Source of the DNA: Chrysomallon squamiferum
Taxonomy: Eukaryota; Mollusca; Gastropoda; Neomphalida; Peltospiridae
Direction of reading: 5' to 3'
Length of the DNA stretch: 64,000 bases
NCBI GenBank assembly: GCA_012295275.1
Contig: CM022676.1
Location: 7,972,531 to 8,036,530, forward strand
Positions 1 to 12,529 of this stretch are shown here, one piece after another. The position numbers and the translations under genes were made by a program. A model generated the notes under the pieces. The model made no database searches. It was not told the DNA's origin and saw only the letters and a program-made list of their open reading frames with translations. Every line of letters begins with the position of its first letter. Within the stretch, counting starts at the first letter, position 1.

Positions 1-18
1 GTGTGTGTCAAATTTCAG

Positions 19-65
19 AATCAGCACAAATGAACATGATTGGTACAGTGTTGTTTCGGATTCTG
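19..65 (+). CDS. U1 exon, 47-nt tail exon
   Basis: The exon enters in phase 2 and leaves in phase 1, like the U4 exon at 16016-16062. It reads ISTNEHDWYSVVSDS, with tyrosine in YSVV. The acceptor is TTTCAG and the donor is GTAAGT. Confidence 0.65.
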
Positions 66-70
66 GTAAG

Positions 71-130
<60 letters not shown>

Positions 131-1046
131 TAGACACATCCACACACTCTTACACAATGCACAGCGATGTTTACCTCGTGTGTCAGTGTCTTTCCGAATG
201 TTGTCTATGTGCAGATTCTTATCAGAGAATATAAGTCAGAGAATATTCAAATCCTAAAATACTCAAAAATACATAAATAAATGCATATTCATACACATAC
301 TTACTATGTGTACCTATGTACATACACACATCGATGTATCTCTAAAAACACATCCTTATGTGTATATGCATAGAGTGAGAGATGAGTTATATGTAAAAAC
401 ATACACTTAAACATTCACTTTTTAAATTGTTATACATTTGAGTTTTTGTGCTCGCACTCGTGTATTTGTATATGTGGTTTATTTTATATATATATATATA
501 TTGTTTATATATTGTTTTATATATATTGTTCTGTTGTAGAAATGTATATTTTATAAATCTGTGAACGCTTCTATATAATGTTTATAATATATATATATGT
601 ACTCACACACACATACACGTATTAATGCGATTATTGTTATCTATGCACGATCATTATATAAATGAAAACATAATTACATTCCATTTTCAGATAAGGAGAC
701 TGCACCAGCAGCTGAACATGAAGATACAGAGAATCCATATTCTTCTATAGAGAAAAGACTAAATGACGCCCGAGAAACCGTCATAACGCCTGATAGTAAG
801 TGAATTGATATTAATGAATGGTAAAGAAGAAAACAAATATTGTTTCTTAATCATAGGCCTCGTCAGACACTTTGACAAAAAAAGAAACAAGGTTAATGAA
901 ATATAAAGCTAAATTCTGTAGACAACAAACTAAAACTGAATATCAAATCCGAACTAGCCTGTATACATACATACATACATACACATCGAAACAGCTATAG
1001 AAACACATTCTTACGTCTGTGTTTATGTATGTATGTGTGTGTGTTT

Positions 1047-1127
<81 letters not shown>

Positions 1128-1441
1128 CAGATATGTATATAAATAGATAGGTATATATACAGATAGAGATAATATATATATATATACACTTAATCATACT
1201 GACTTTTTAAGTTATATGTGTGTATGCGCGAGTGTGTATTTATTTATATATACACACGCATACACATACATTATTGCGATTATTGTTTACCTCCATACAT
1301 GACAACTTTTATATAAACTAAAACATAATTTCATTTCATGTTTCAGACAATCAGACAGAGAGGCCAACTTTATATCAAGATACGGAGAATCCTTATTATC
1401 CAGTATACATCCAACGCGCTCCTGCTACAAGAAATAAGTGA
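19..1441 (+). CDS. U1: 3' tail exons of an IgSF receptor gene, cut by the left window edge
   Basis: Three cytoplasmic-tail exons are visible at 19-65, 691-795 and 1347-1441; the Ig and membrane exons must lie left of the window. The first matches the 47-nt tail exons of U4 and U10, and the second and third match their 105-nt ITAM-like exons. Each has an AG acceptor, and the first two have GTAAGT-type donors. In the last exon the usual donor has become part of the reading frame and translation ends at TGA 1439-1441. Tyrosine motifs are degenerate: 691-795 keeps NPYSSI but has ETVI where the second YxxL should be, and the last exon has NPYYPVYIQR. The tail therefore lacks a full ITAM, unlike U4 and U10. 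The 3' flank resembles the 3' flanks of U4 and U10. Confidence 0.72.
73..129. repeat. (CA)n microsatellite
   Basis: About 28 uninterrupted CA units in the intron after the first U1 exon. Open frames here are repeat artefacts (poly Thr-His). Confidence 0.97.
691..795 (+). CDS. U1 exon, half-degenerate ITAM-like exon
   Basis: This 105-nt, phase 1-1 exon keeps NPYSSI. The second tyrosine of the motif is replaced (RETVI in place of PYDVL), so only one YxxI remains. Confidence 0.7.
1047..1128. repeat. (GATA)n microsatellite
   Basis: About 20 GATA units in a U1 intron. A similar array occupies the equivalent U4 intron at about 16723-16811. Confidence 0.97.
1347..1441 (+). CDS. U1 terminal tail exon
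   Basis: It starts like the ITAM exons (NQTERP...) and contains NPYYPVYIQR. The family donor site is absent, and the frame stops at TGA 1439-1441. Homologous untranslated sequence follows to about 1740. Confidence 0.65.
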
Positions 1442-3515
1442 ATGATAAAGAAGAAAACAAGTTTATTTGTAAATCATACTCTTCTTAAGACACATTCCTA
1501 AAAAATTAAAAAAGGTTAAATTGTTAAAAGTGACTTTATTAAAATATAAGGACTATATATATTCAGTTTCTACACTGACACCAAATTTGAACTGTGTAAA
1601 TAGCTGCCTGTGAAGAAAGTTATAAACATTTCAATGAGTTCCAAATCGCGAATTTCTATCATTCATTACCATTGTGTTAACTGTGACCGTAACTAAGTTG
1701 AAATTTCGTCAGATTTATCACATAAAATTGACGTATTTACAAACTGACACATTACAAAAAAATAAACAAATTTTGGTCAATCGCAGTAATATCTTCCCGC
1801 GATGATGTCCAAGAAATGAAATTTTGTTCATATTCGCACTTTTTTTTAGTTTTTTTATTTCTTTCTTTCTCTGACGTAGGATAATGACCTCAAGAAAGTG
1901 TCTCTTTTCTTGCATGACAAAAGAAATGAAGTTCATGTCTGATAATGGAAAAATAAATCTAGATTTACAGATATTTATACTAACAAGAACATTTACTCTA
2001 GATCTTCTAACCCATATCTAACAAGGTTTCATTGTTTCGTTATACTTTTGAGTTTTTCATATATTTATAATAAGTTTAGATTCAATAAGGCATAATTCAA
2101 TATGACGATTTTATGATGATTTTGTAAAAGCTGAGGAGTGTCCCTCCATATTAGGTTGTTTGGTTTTTTTTGTATTGAAATAAACGGGTTCGACTTCATT
2201 TAACATGTACAAATGCATACTATAACAATAACACTACATTACAAAATAATATTTATTGCGAAAACAATTGAAGAAATGATATCTGACAATGTAATAAAAG
2301 ATTTCAATGAAACTGATCTAATCACATATATCTGAACACTTTTGCAAGTCTGAATATGGATGCATTACTAAAATATTATATTCAATAAATTAGTAAAATT
2401 ACCTCCTTTGTCATGAAAAGTTATTAGTGATTTGTTTTTTCTTTTTCTCAGCATTCGAAATTTCGAGAAATGTACAGCAGATTGTTCATATGACATATTA
2501 TCCAAACCTAAAAGTTATTCAGAAAGAGGAATCATTAAAAAATAATAAAAATAAATAAAAATAAAAATAAAAAATAGAAAAGATTTCCATGTTGTTGTTT
2601 TCTTTCCTTTTACATACTAAATGAGTTTTCCAATTTTATGTTATACTTTAATGCTTCTCTTCGTACTCAAAAAATAAAGTTTTTGATTTTTATCTTCCAA
2701 GTCTGTTCATCTGTTTGTGTGTATTTTAATTTTAATTTTTTTAATTCACACTTTCTCCATCGATTTTTCTACTTCAACCATTGTTTTCTTTTTAGACACC
2801 TCTCTTTTTTATTCTATAATTGTCTATTTATGTTACTCTGTCTATGTCCATCTGTTTCTCTATCTGATTTTTCTTTCATTCTTTACATCACTGTACCCAT
2901 CCATCCATTCATTCCTCTATCCGTCTATCCACAAATTCATTGTCTAGATATCTGTAAATATATAATTATGTATGTAAGAACACACACGTGTGTGTGTGTG
3001 TGTATATATATATATAGAGAGAGAGAGACACACATATACATACATGTATACATTCATATAGTTATATATACAAATATACACACTAACACATCGCTTCACA
3101 CGTCATTCGTCTGAACCTGGATGACCTTACTGAATGTTTTCTACATGCAGACTCTAATCAGACGTACGTAAGAAAAAAGGTTTCTCGTTAATCGGGGGTA
3201 ATTTTATATTCTACCACGAAGCACACCGTTCTTTGTCTTTTGTAGTGTTTGCGTGCATCTATTGTTTCGTGTTAACCCTTTGGCCCATTGAAAACACGAA
3301 ACACGCCGTTCTTTGTCCTTTTTAATTTTACGTTGATCTACTGTTTTGTGTCAAAACCCATACATAGCATATATATAAAAACCTATACATAGCATGGCTG
3401 TAACTACATTCAGACAAATGAGGCAAATGCCTCATCATGAAATTGAGAATTTGTTGGGGGTTTTAACATCTAATACGTATTGTAATAATATTAATAATAA
3501 ATAAGTTATTTTCAC
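1442..3515. other. U1 3' flank and intergenic DNA, no gene seen
   Basis: 1442-1740 resembles the 3' flanks of U4 (17875-18080) and U10 (62775-63130) and is probably 3' untranslated sequence. The rest is AT-rich, with a degenerate tandem duplication at about 3210-3355 and an 18-bp interrupted palindrome around 3418-3435 (ATGAGGCA / TGCCTCAT). I see no exon. Confidence 0.6.
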
Positions 3516-4334
3516 CTTTCACTTCAGTTTTTATTTCATTGTTGTTTGGCCTGTAAAGTCCACATCTGTTCCAAGTTGACTGAGGTTGACAGATCTTATT
3601 GTGAGAATGATTAGTTTACATGAACAGTTAAAAAATGTATTCTTTGGATGTTCATTACGAAAATATCATTGACAAACCATGCAATAATAGAAGAAAGAAA
3701 GACAGAACGATTTCCTTCACAAGTAAAACTAAAAGGTGATCCAATAACTGCATATCTGAATGATGTTGTTAATACTGTGTATAAATTAAAAAAATAAAAT
3801 TAAATTAAATTAAATTAAATAAAATTATAATAAAATAAAATTAATATAAATTAAATTAAATCAAATTATTTGTTTATAATTACCTTGTTGCTAAATTATG
3901 TTATGCTTATTATTAGTAGTAGTAGTAGCTGTAGTAGTAGTAGTAGTAGTGGTAGTAGTAGTAGTTTCATAATTATTATTACTTTCTTAAGATTTGTTAT
4001 ATAATATTACATTGCATTATATTATGTTGCATGAATTTGTGTTACAGACTGTCATATTATGCTATGTTTTGTTATTGTCTCACTTTTAATACAAATATAT
4101 ATAAAAAGTTCGAATCACACAATTATGCATTTCAGTTTACACTAGCCAGTAATGCGTAGCAGAGATTCACCGGGTTATAATCGTCATCCATATATAACGT
4201 ATAATCCACCCAGATCTCACAGTTACTGAGATTAACTCAGATACTGATAAATAATGTGATAATATAAAATACATACCTTGTACGTACAATACACATCCCA
4301 GTAACACGAACACACAGAACAACTTACAACTCAT
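3516..4334 (-). pseudogene. U2: signal-peptide exon plus decayed IgA exon
   Basis: The first exon, 4334-4277, is intact (MSCKLFCVFVLLGCVLYVQG, phase 1, donor GTATGT). The next recognisable piece, about 3790-3516, aligns with the family IgA exon: TTS..RYAVIGSPFSFTC and WFVND are readable. It then has an internal deletion after WFVND, frame shifts, stop codons and loss of the WRC motif. No further Ig, membrane or tail exon follows on this strand before U1's terminus. This is a dead partial copy. The intact first exon could still be transcribed, but a functional protein is unlikely. Confidence 0.75.
4277..4334 (-). CDS. U2 signal-peptide exon
   Basis: It encodes MSCKLFCVFVLLGCVLYVQ plus one base, a standard hydrophobic signal sequence, almost identical to that of U4. 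The donor GTATGT is intact. The codon before the repeated AAAACTAAAATACTGG stretch is GTG, so the start used here is the ATG of MSCK. Confidence 0.7.
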
Positions 4335-6323
4335 TTCCAGTATTTTAGTTTTCACTGCCGTTAATAAAAAATATAGTTTTTTCTTTACTATCTTTTCTTT
4401 GCTTCTTCCTGTATGATATCTATATACTTCGTATTCAATAAAATAACGCGAATAAAAACTCTTTCAAGTTTGTTCACCTAGTACCCGCTGTAGAGTGAAG
4501 AAGTTTTTTAACAGAAACGCACACACACAACCACACACACACACAGAAGCACACAGACATACATACATAAATAGAGATATAGGCACATGCAGAGGCCTAC
4601 AGACGTATATATGTATGTATATATGTATATATGCATGTAAGTATGTATATATGTATGTATGTATGTATATATATATATATATATATGTACATATGTATGT
4701 ATGTATGTATGTTCGTATGTATGTATGTATATATCTATGTATGTATATATACACAGAGAGAGACTATAATGTTAGTAATATTACTAGACGTTTATGTAAT
4801 AAAGCTATGAATTATCGATAATCTGTTTTTTTATACGATTGCATATGTAGTATTGCACATATTGGCGCATATGTAAATGAAACAGGGAACAATAGGGAGA
4901 TACGTTTTTCTGGGGTTTAATTTGTTTGTTTGTTTTTTTGCTCTTTCTTTTGCATTGGTTCTTTTGTTGTTGGTGCTGTGGCTATGTAATTCAAAATATT
5001 TAATCACAATGCTCATCAATTTGCAAAAATATTGGTACAAATTATTAATTTGTACAGTTATAATAATTAATATACCACCACTGAAAATCCTTGAATCCGT
5101 CTTTCAGACGACTTTAGTATGTTATGAAGCAGCTGCATATGAAAGATTATTTACAGCAATAAATATTTTTGTTATGTGATGTCAAATGCACCCATGACAA
5201 AAGTAACTGAAAAAGGTGTAGAAACACTCGTGTATTCTTAAGTGTTAAAGGAGAGAAGTGAAAAATGTTTTTTATGAAAAGAAAATCTGATGAAATATAT
5301 TGAGTAACCTTTTTATGTATTATCAGTTGCTTTATGTCAGGTGTGCTGAGGTTTGTTTATCAGAATTTTACTGTCAAATTTCAGTTTCTTATTTACATTG
5401 TGTTTATTTTAATGTTTGTATAGTAATTATTAAATAAGTGTTGTGCTCTGTGTTTGTGAATGTGTGGGAAACAGAGCGACAGACAGACAGATACAAAGAA
5501 ACAGACCGTGTCCACATTATTGAATATATATGTGTATATCTATATATATGTGTGTGTGTGTGTGTGTATATATACACACATATATATATATATATATATG
5601 TGTGTGTGCGTGTGTGACTGTGTGTCTATGTATGTGTTTAAATGTATGAATAAATGTGCGTATGTATTTCCTTTTATAAGAATGTATGTAATACTTTTCT
5701 CTTTTTTATGCTTATATATCTATGTATGTGTGTATAGAACGCATACATACGCCCTTACATATATAATTATATATTAACAAATATCTGGGCAGTGAGTTGG
5801 TGGATGGATAAACTGAATTAAACAAAAATTAGTCAGTATTACTAATTAACAGCTATATATAAAATGGATTACAATGTATCATTATAATTCAAATATTAGA
5901 TTTAATTATGAACAATACATAAAATGAATTATAACGTATCATTATTACTCAAATACAGGATTTAACACGTATTAATTAACAATCAGACATAAAATTAATT
6001 AAAAAGGACATAGCGTATCGTTAGAAATAAAATATTAAATTTAACACTTCCACAGATGGTAACAAACAGATAACGGCCGGCCATTTTGAATGGTGGGTTA
6101 AGTTAGGCAACATGGCTGTTTCTCAAGTTGTTTTTCTTACGTTATGACGTCACTGACCAGTTTCACGTTGGTATGTTGTAACTCTACCACTCTGTTTAAA
6201 ACCAGCCATTCATGGGAGAAGTCGCACAAAAAATGTAATCCAGAATATCTTATACTGTTTCTGCCAAGTTACTGTATTTGTTCTATTGTGTTCGGTTTAT
6301 ACGGAATAAATGTGTGTGTGTGT

Positions 6324-6368
<45 letters not shown>

Positions 6369-6457
6369 TGTGTGTTTGTCTGCTTATAGTATATATATAT
6401 GTATATCACCTATAGCATATATAATTATATAAGTATTTACAATAAGTTACAGGGTTA

Positions 6458-6528
<71 letters not shown>

Positions 6529-7192
6529 CGTGAAACTGACAACACTGATTTAATATTTTACAGTTAATTTGGAAATAAAATTGTTTTATTTTTCTCTTTC
6601 ACTCTAAGAGTTCTATATGCTGGAGTATTGTTAATCATTCATTCATTCATCTGTCTTTCTTTTTCTCAGTATGTTTTTCTGTGAATTGACATATTCTTCC
6701 ACCCATCAGTCTATCCTCAAAATGAATGCGCACTTACATAGATTTAAAATAGAAGCACACTTGATAAAAATAACTACCTCTGCCGCCATTTTGATTTTGT
6801 TAATTGCTAATATTTGTAAAACTAGCAGCAAATTTTCCTAACATGAAAACATTTCGTGAACATTCGAATACAAACAAGCATGAAAAACCGGGGTTCAAAT
6901 GACGTAGTTGTAGACGTTGACCTTTACTGCTGACGCAAGTTTCTATATTTAAATAGGCCAGATAGCTTTTCTTCTTTTTTCTTTCTATCTTGATTTTCTC
7001 TCTGACTCCCATAAATAATAAGTTAAAAAAAAGGCTTCATTTACATATATTTATTAAAATATGAAAGAATAACATAAAATAACATAATATAACACAATAT
7101 AACATAGTAATAAAAATAAAAATAAAGTAGTGTAGTTTAGTATAATTTTATTTCTTTATGTCTTTCTTTCTTTCTTTCTTTATTTCTTTCTT

Positions 7193-7225
<33 letters not shown>

Positions 7226-7229
7226 CAAG
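4335..7229. other. Intergenic: microsatellites and upstream duplicated blocks of U3
   Basis: TA/CA arrays lie at 4600-4750 and 5520-5610. A dispersed repeat at about 5060-5260 recurs at 10380-10450, 33220-33260 and 35480-35690. A block at about 6060-6300 and one at about 6815-6970 recur in the same order upstream of U4 (11207-11440, 11785-11955) and U10 (48541-48680, 49485-49660). (TG)n at 6324-6382 and (TTA)n at 6460-6526 separate them. No coding exon is seen, and the signal-peptide exon expected here for U3 is missing. Confidence 0.65.
6815..6970 (+). promoter_or_regulatory. Conserved upstream block, copy 1 (before U3)
   Basis: About 150 bp including TTCAAATGACGTAGTTGTA and GTTGACCTTTACTGCTGACG is shared with 11785-11955 and 49485-49660. 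In those two copies it lies roughly 300-600 bp upstream of a signal-peptide exon. Conservation and position suggest a promoter or 5' untranslated region; it may simply be duplicated along with the unit. Confidence 0.4.
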
Positions 7230-7544
7230 GTTGGTATTATAATTTAACAACATCAGTCAGATATGCAGCTGTTGGATCATCTTTGACTTTTATCTGTCGA
7301 GGAGATGTGCATCAAAGGCTAGAATTGATCTGGTTTGTGAATAACACAAAGTATATGGTGGGTGTACATAGAGCTCACCGTCAGTGCAACTTTTCACGGC
7401 AACATCTAAAAGAATACACGTCTTACTGTTCATTTCATATAAACATGCTCACAATAAAATCTGTTAGCCTCAGTCATCATGGAACAGTTTGGAGATGTGG
7501 TACGTCTGCGAAAGAAAGCAATGAAATAAAACTGCAAGTGAGAG
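7230..7544 (+). CDS. U3 IgA exon
   Basis: Open 315-nt, phase 1-1 exon. It has TFICRG (first Cys), IWFVNN (Trp), an extra Cys pair near RQCNF and SYCSF, and the closing GTVWRCG. The acceptor is TTCAAG and the donor GTACTA, which is weaker than in paralogues. Confidence 0.8.
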
Positions 7545-8124
7545 GTACTATCAGTTTTATTAATATTCTAGGAAATATGTACTGTTAATGATAACTAAAC
7601 AATAAACTCAATAAAACATCACAATATTGTACCTCAGTGTAAAATATCTTTAGAGGTTATAATTAGAACTGATAAGAATTATTAATATATTTTAAGTAAG
7701 TTTTAATTTCTTTCATGAAAGAATAACCAGCATAATTATATGCTTAAACAGATACGTACACATACACTAATTTAGATACATGAAACCGTATATGTGTGTA
7801 TATATCCACTACCTAGAACATTTTTTCTCGGTGTACAATATTTTTGTTTTTATTTATTGTTTTATTATTATTTCATTTTGAATCAGCAAATATATTAACG
7901 AAATAAATAAATAAATAAAAATAATTTAAAACAAATAATAGTTTCACTAATTGTAATTATGATATCAGCAGCAACAACTCAAAAACTTGACCGTCATCAC
8001 CACTACAACGACAACATCCATAACTAACAGTATGAGCAGCACCCCAATTCTAATATCAATAAAAATAAAAATGTGACGACAATGATGATGATGCTGATAA
8101 CGTTTTATTTATTTACTTATTATA

Positions 8125-8172
<48 letters not shown>

Positions 8173-8201
8173 TCTTTTCTTTTTTCTTCTTTTTTTCCCA
8201 G

Positions 8202-8462
8202 ATGGTCCTGGAACATCAGTCAAGCTGAACACTTCGTCTGTTGTGACTGCTCTGGAAGGAAATGACGTCACAGTGTCTTGTTCGGCGACGTGTTTCATCA
8301 AGTGTAATTATCAGTGGAAGCTCGCACATGACGTCATAAGTAACACGAGCATTCTCTCATTGACTGATATTAATACATCACAATCAGGTTTCTACGTGTG
8401 TACGGCTGAAAATCCGGATACGAAACAAACTGCCAGAAAAACACTTCATTTGACTGTACATC
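8202..8462 (+). CDS. U3 IgC (DGP-type) exon
   Basis: An intact 261-nt, phase 1-1 exon: DGPGTSVKLNTSS, then [17 protein letters not shown] (three cysteines before the Trp) and [13 protein letters not shown]. The spacing and the Cys-rich turn resemble CEACAM/CD22-like C2 domains. Confidence 0.85.
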
Positions 8463-8717
8463 GTAAGTAAGAAACTAATTATAGTAAAAATAAAAACGAT
8501 AAAATAAACAGACAACTTAATATTAGTTACAGGTGTGTGTTTACATTTATAATTGCTTACGTGAAAATATAAGATCAAGGTCTGAGTGAATCTGTTATGC
8601 TACAGATTACATTATAAGTTTATTTATGTATATGAATATCTGTTTATCTGCTTGGGTGCATGTGACTATGACGGCGTTCGCGCGCTTTTTTGTTTACTGT
8701 TTGTAGTTTATTTTCAG

Positions 8718-9021
8718 GTCCGCCAAATCTTCGAGGGTCCGCGCCATACGCTATCAGCGGTCTTACTTTTACGTTCACATGTCAGATTTTCCAATATTCA
8801 CATCGCGTCACGTGGTTTGAAAATGGCGTCAGCTATGACGTGTTAAATTCCGGACAATGTGATGTTATGTCACGTTTTAGTGGAAACTACACTTTCAAAT
8901 GTTTCAATAAGAAACTTCAAGTTACTATAAAATCTGTCAACAAATCAACAAGGAAACATTTGGCGATGTGAAAGTGATCGTTACCAGTATTCGAGTAAAA
9001 CAGTCGTCTTAAAAGTTAGAG
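8718..9021 (+). pseudogene. U3 IgB exon, frameshifted
   Basis: It starts [15 protein letters not shown] and matches U4 13392-13703. The stretch GTCAACAAATCAACAAGG lacks two bases found in the U4 and U10 copies (GTCAACAGAAA...). The frame then hits TGA at 8969-8971, before the WRC motif. Confidence 0.85.
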
Positions 9022-9383
9022 GTATTTTAATTTAATTTAGTTCTATTTAATTCATTATTATTAGTGTTATTATTATTATCAACATCATTATCATCACCGT
9101 AAAAATAATAATAATAACAGTAACAACAATAACAGATTTAACAGTTATAACAGTTGCTGCTGATGATAATGATTATCAGGACCATGTCGATAATAATAAA
9201 AATAAATACCATTCATGTACTTATATTTTTAGCTTTTATATATTTGCGGGTGTGTGTGTATGTGTGTATATATATATAAACATTATCATTGTCATAATCA
9301 TTATCAGCATTATTACTGTTATAACTGTTCAATCTGTTATTGTTGTTATTGTTATATATATATATTATTTTTTTTTTTTACAG

Positions 9384-9575
9384 ACGGTCCCGACAGCTCA
9401 CTTCGAGTCAATTCTTGCCTTTTCAGATGCGAACTGACCAATCAGATTGTCAGTAACAACGGACTACTGTCACTAAGGAATATCACGAGGTTTCAAGATG
9501 GCGTCTACATATGCACTGCTGTTAATCCGGATACGAACCTAACAGCACATAAACAAATTATTATTAAAGTTGAGA
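9384..9575 (+). CDS. U3 second IgC exon with internal deletion
   Basis: It opens DGPDSSLRVNS, then jumps to [15 protein letters not shown], against VNSSSDITVEEG...YRWELTNQ in U4. About 23 codons are lost in frame, including the B-strand Cys and the core Trp. The remainder ([13 protein letters not shown]) is intact and phase 1-1 is retained. Confidence 0.8.
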
Positions 9576-10135
9576 GTAAGCTTTTAAATTAATAGTAATT
9601 TGATTTGTCAATTTCTGTGTCATTAGATGTGTTTATGCGTATGATTAATTGTGTATATCTATGTACGTGTTTAGGATTGTATGTTATTGCTTTTTCTTTC
9701 TGTCTGTGTGTGTGTGCGTGTGTTTGTATAAATGCATGCGTATGCATCTAGGTATGTTTATACATACGTTCTTGCATACATAATTATATATTTACAGATA
9801 TCTAGACATTAACTTTGTAGACGGATGGATGGATGTATTGATACAGTGATGTAAAGAATGAAAGAAAAATCAGATAGAGAAACAGATGAACATAGAATTA
9901 TAGAAAAGAAAAGAGGAGTGTGTAAAATCAGGATGGTTGAAGTACAAAAAAAAAGAGTGAAATAAATAAATGTACACGAACAATACTTTAACTGAAACAT
10001 ACCTAAACAATACCAAATAGATAATTACCTAATCTCTGAAGATATATTAATAATACTAAATAGAAATTAACTACCATTTGAAGAAATACAAATAATATAT
10101 ATAATTTAATGTTATTTTTGTTAATGTATTTTCAG

Positions 10136-10243
10136 GCGCTGTAGAAAGCAATCAGTTTGTAAAAGGATTTGCCAGCTGTTTAGGAATTTTCTTTGTTCTG
10201 CCTGTTACCATTTTCTTTGTTCTCTACTTACGATACAAAAGAA
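10136..10243 (+). CDS. U3 transmembrane exon
   Basis: A 108-nt, phase 1-1 exon: AVESNQFVKGFASC, then a hydrophobic helix LGIFFVLPVTIFFVLYL and the stop-transfer RYKR. Donor GTACGT. Confidence 0.8.
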
Positions 10244-10299
10244 GTACGTGATTGATATGTACTAAATGAGATTACCTGAGATACATATAAATACATACT

Positions 10300-10360
10300 T
10301 TGTACGTACAATACAAATAAGTCCCTGTAATACGAATATACAAAATAACTTACAACTCAT
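10300..10360 (-). pseudogene. Broken signal-peptide exon
   Basis: On the minus strand it begins MSCKLFCIFVL as in the other units. An indel then shifts the frame, and the donor has changed from AAG|GTATGT to AAAG|TATGT. No Ig exon follows on this strand. Confidence 0.7.
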
Positions 10361-12217
10361 TTCCAGTATTTTAGATTTCACAGTTAGTGTAACTAATGTG
10401 TCACAACTCCCTATAAATCTCACTGTATCCGTCCTTCAGACAACTTTTGTTTTCAATATCTAGAATGGAGGTCAAGTTTAAAAAGATAAATTATCAGAAA
10501 ACAATCCACGAATTCCACGGTCAGATTTCAATCTCTTATTTACAATAGTGTTTTACAGTAACGATTAAACATATGTTATGTTTCTTTGTGTGTGTGTGTG
10601 TGAGTCTGAGAGAAAGAGAGAGACAGACAGACAGACAGACAGAGTGTGTACACATGAATGAATATATGTATATACGTGTGTCTATGTATGTGTTTATATA
10701 TATGAATAAATGTACATATATATGTCTTTGTATAAGATTGTATGACACACTTTTCTCTTCTTTTTTTTTTGATTGTTTGTACGTATGCATGTATGCATCT
10801 ATGTATATTTGTATGTCGGTATGTATATTTATATATGTACGCAGGTACATGCACACATACGTTCTTACATACATAAATATATATTTACAGATATCTAGGC
10901 AGTGGGTTGGTAGATGGATGGATGGATGGACGGGTGGATTGATACACTGATGTAAAGAATGAAAAACAAAATCAGACAGTGATATATAATCAACAGCTAT
11001 ATATAAAATGTTAGATTTAACACTTATTAATTATGAAGTTTTAGAGAAAATTGATTATAATGTATCATTATAATTCAAATACAGGATTTAGCACTTATTA
11101 ATTCACAAGCAGACATAAAATGAATTATGATGGTCAAAGTGTATCATTAGAAATCAAATATTAAATTTAACACTTTAACATCAGGTAGTACACAGACGGT
11201 GACAAACAGATAAAGGGTGGCCATTTTGAATTGTGCATAGCCTAAGCAACATGGATGTTTTCTTATTTTATGACATGACTTGTGCAGTTTTACTGTGCTA
11301 TGTTGTAACTCTACACTCTATTCAAAACCAGCCATGGATGGAAGAAGACGTACAAAAAAATGTAACCCAAAACACCTAATACTCTTTCAGTCATGTTGTT
11401 GGGGTTTTTCCATTGTGTTCAGTTTATACGGGAATATATGTGTGTGTGTGTGTGTGTGTGTGTCCGTCTGGGGGTTGTATATGTGTGTATATGTACGTAA
11501 CAGATGTAAGTCGGTTAAGTCCGTGTTTGTATACACCTATAGCATATATATTTATATAAATACGTTACAGGGTTGTTTTTTTTGTTTTTGTTTGGGGGGT
11601 TGGGGTTTTTAATCATCATAATCATTATTATTTTTATTATTATTATTATTGTTGTTGCTCTTGTTGTTCTTATTATTATTATACGTGAAACAAACAACAC
11701 TGATTTAAAAGTTTACAGTTAATTAGGAAAAATCATCTCATAATTTTCTCTTTGTCTCTCAGATTTGCTTTATGCTGGAGTATTAAACTAGCAGCAAATT
11801 TCCTACTTTAAGCATATCGTGAAAACACGTCGTTAAAATTCGAGTACAGACAAGGATGTGAAACCAGGGTTCAAACGACGTAGTCGTACAGTTGAACTTT
11901 ACAGGTAACGCGAGTTTCTTTATTTAGATACTTAGGCTCCAATAGGCCTGTCCGTTGTAGTCTTTATGTAACATTATATTATTTTACAGTGAAGTAGATT
12001 ACTTAAAATTGAATTACCTTACACTACATCATATCGTATCATAGTGTATTACATTATATTATAATGTATAGTAGTATATTATACTGTATAACGTTACTTT
12101 AATTTATGTTAAGAATAAAACGAATGTTTTACTTGTGAAACAAAAAGTAAACATGCTAACATTGGAAAAGAAAAGAAAACAAGGAAGAATTTAGAACAAG
12201 AAAGTAACTAAGAAAAC
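10361..12217. other. Intergenic and upstream region of U4
   Basis: It contains CA/TG arrays (10585-10630, 11438-11462), a block at 11207-11440 shared with 6060-6300 and 48541-48680, and the conserved upstream block 11785-11955. No coding exon is seen. Confidence 0.6.
11785..11955 (+). promoter_or_regulatory. Conserved upstream block, copy 2 (before U4)
   Basis: It matches the blocks at 6815-6970 and 49485-49660 (core GGTTCAAACGACGTAGTCGT and GTTTCTTTATTTAGAT). It lies about 260 bp before the U4 start codon. A promoter or 5'UTR role is inferred. Confidence 0.4.
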
Positions 12218-12296
12218 ATGGAAACTAAAATAATGGAAATGAGTTGCAAGTTATTCTGTGTGTTCGTGTTACTGGGATGTGTATTGTATGTACAAG
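12218..12296 (+). CDS. U4 signal-peptide exon
   Basis: It encodes METKIMEMSCKLFCVFVLLG followed by CVLYVQ. Three in-frame ATGs lie within 24 bases; paralogues share only the one at MSCK, so translation may start there. Donor GTATGT. Confidence 0.85.
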
Positions 12297-12458
12297 GTAT
12301 GTATTTTATATTCAGATTATGTATCTCTATCTGAGTTAATCTCGCTGAGGAACTGAATTCTTGGTGGTGTGGACATTGTGCTTGTATGATTAATGAAAGA
12401 TGAAGCATATGATTGTGTCACTTGAACTCTTGAAATATATCTAATAAAATATGAAACA

Positions 12459-12529
<71 letters not shown>

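Larger units (their letters stand above)
7230..10243 (+). pseudogene. U3: decayed IgSF receptor unit (4 Ig exons + TM)
   Basis: The exons are IgA 7230-7544, IgC 8202-8462, IgB 8718-9021, a second IgC 9384-9575 and TM 10136-10243, in the same order as U10. Defects are several. No signal-peptide exon lies between the conserved upstream block and IgA. The IgB exon has lost two bases (304 nt, with TGA at 8969-8971). The second IgC exon has an in-frame deletion removing the first Ig cysteine and the tryptophan. No tail exons follow the membrane exon. Exon borders remain good, and skipping IgB would preserve frame, so a spliced product or a fusion transcript into U4 tail exons cannot be excluded. 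Confidence 0.75.

Noticed and set aside
73-160. Open frame with poly Thr-His
   Set aside because: It is a (CA)n microsatellite read through, with no splice or start context.
8113-8301. Minus-strand frame with poly-Asn
   Set aside because: Antisense of the U3 IgC exon joined to a (TTA)n array.
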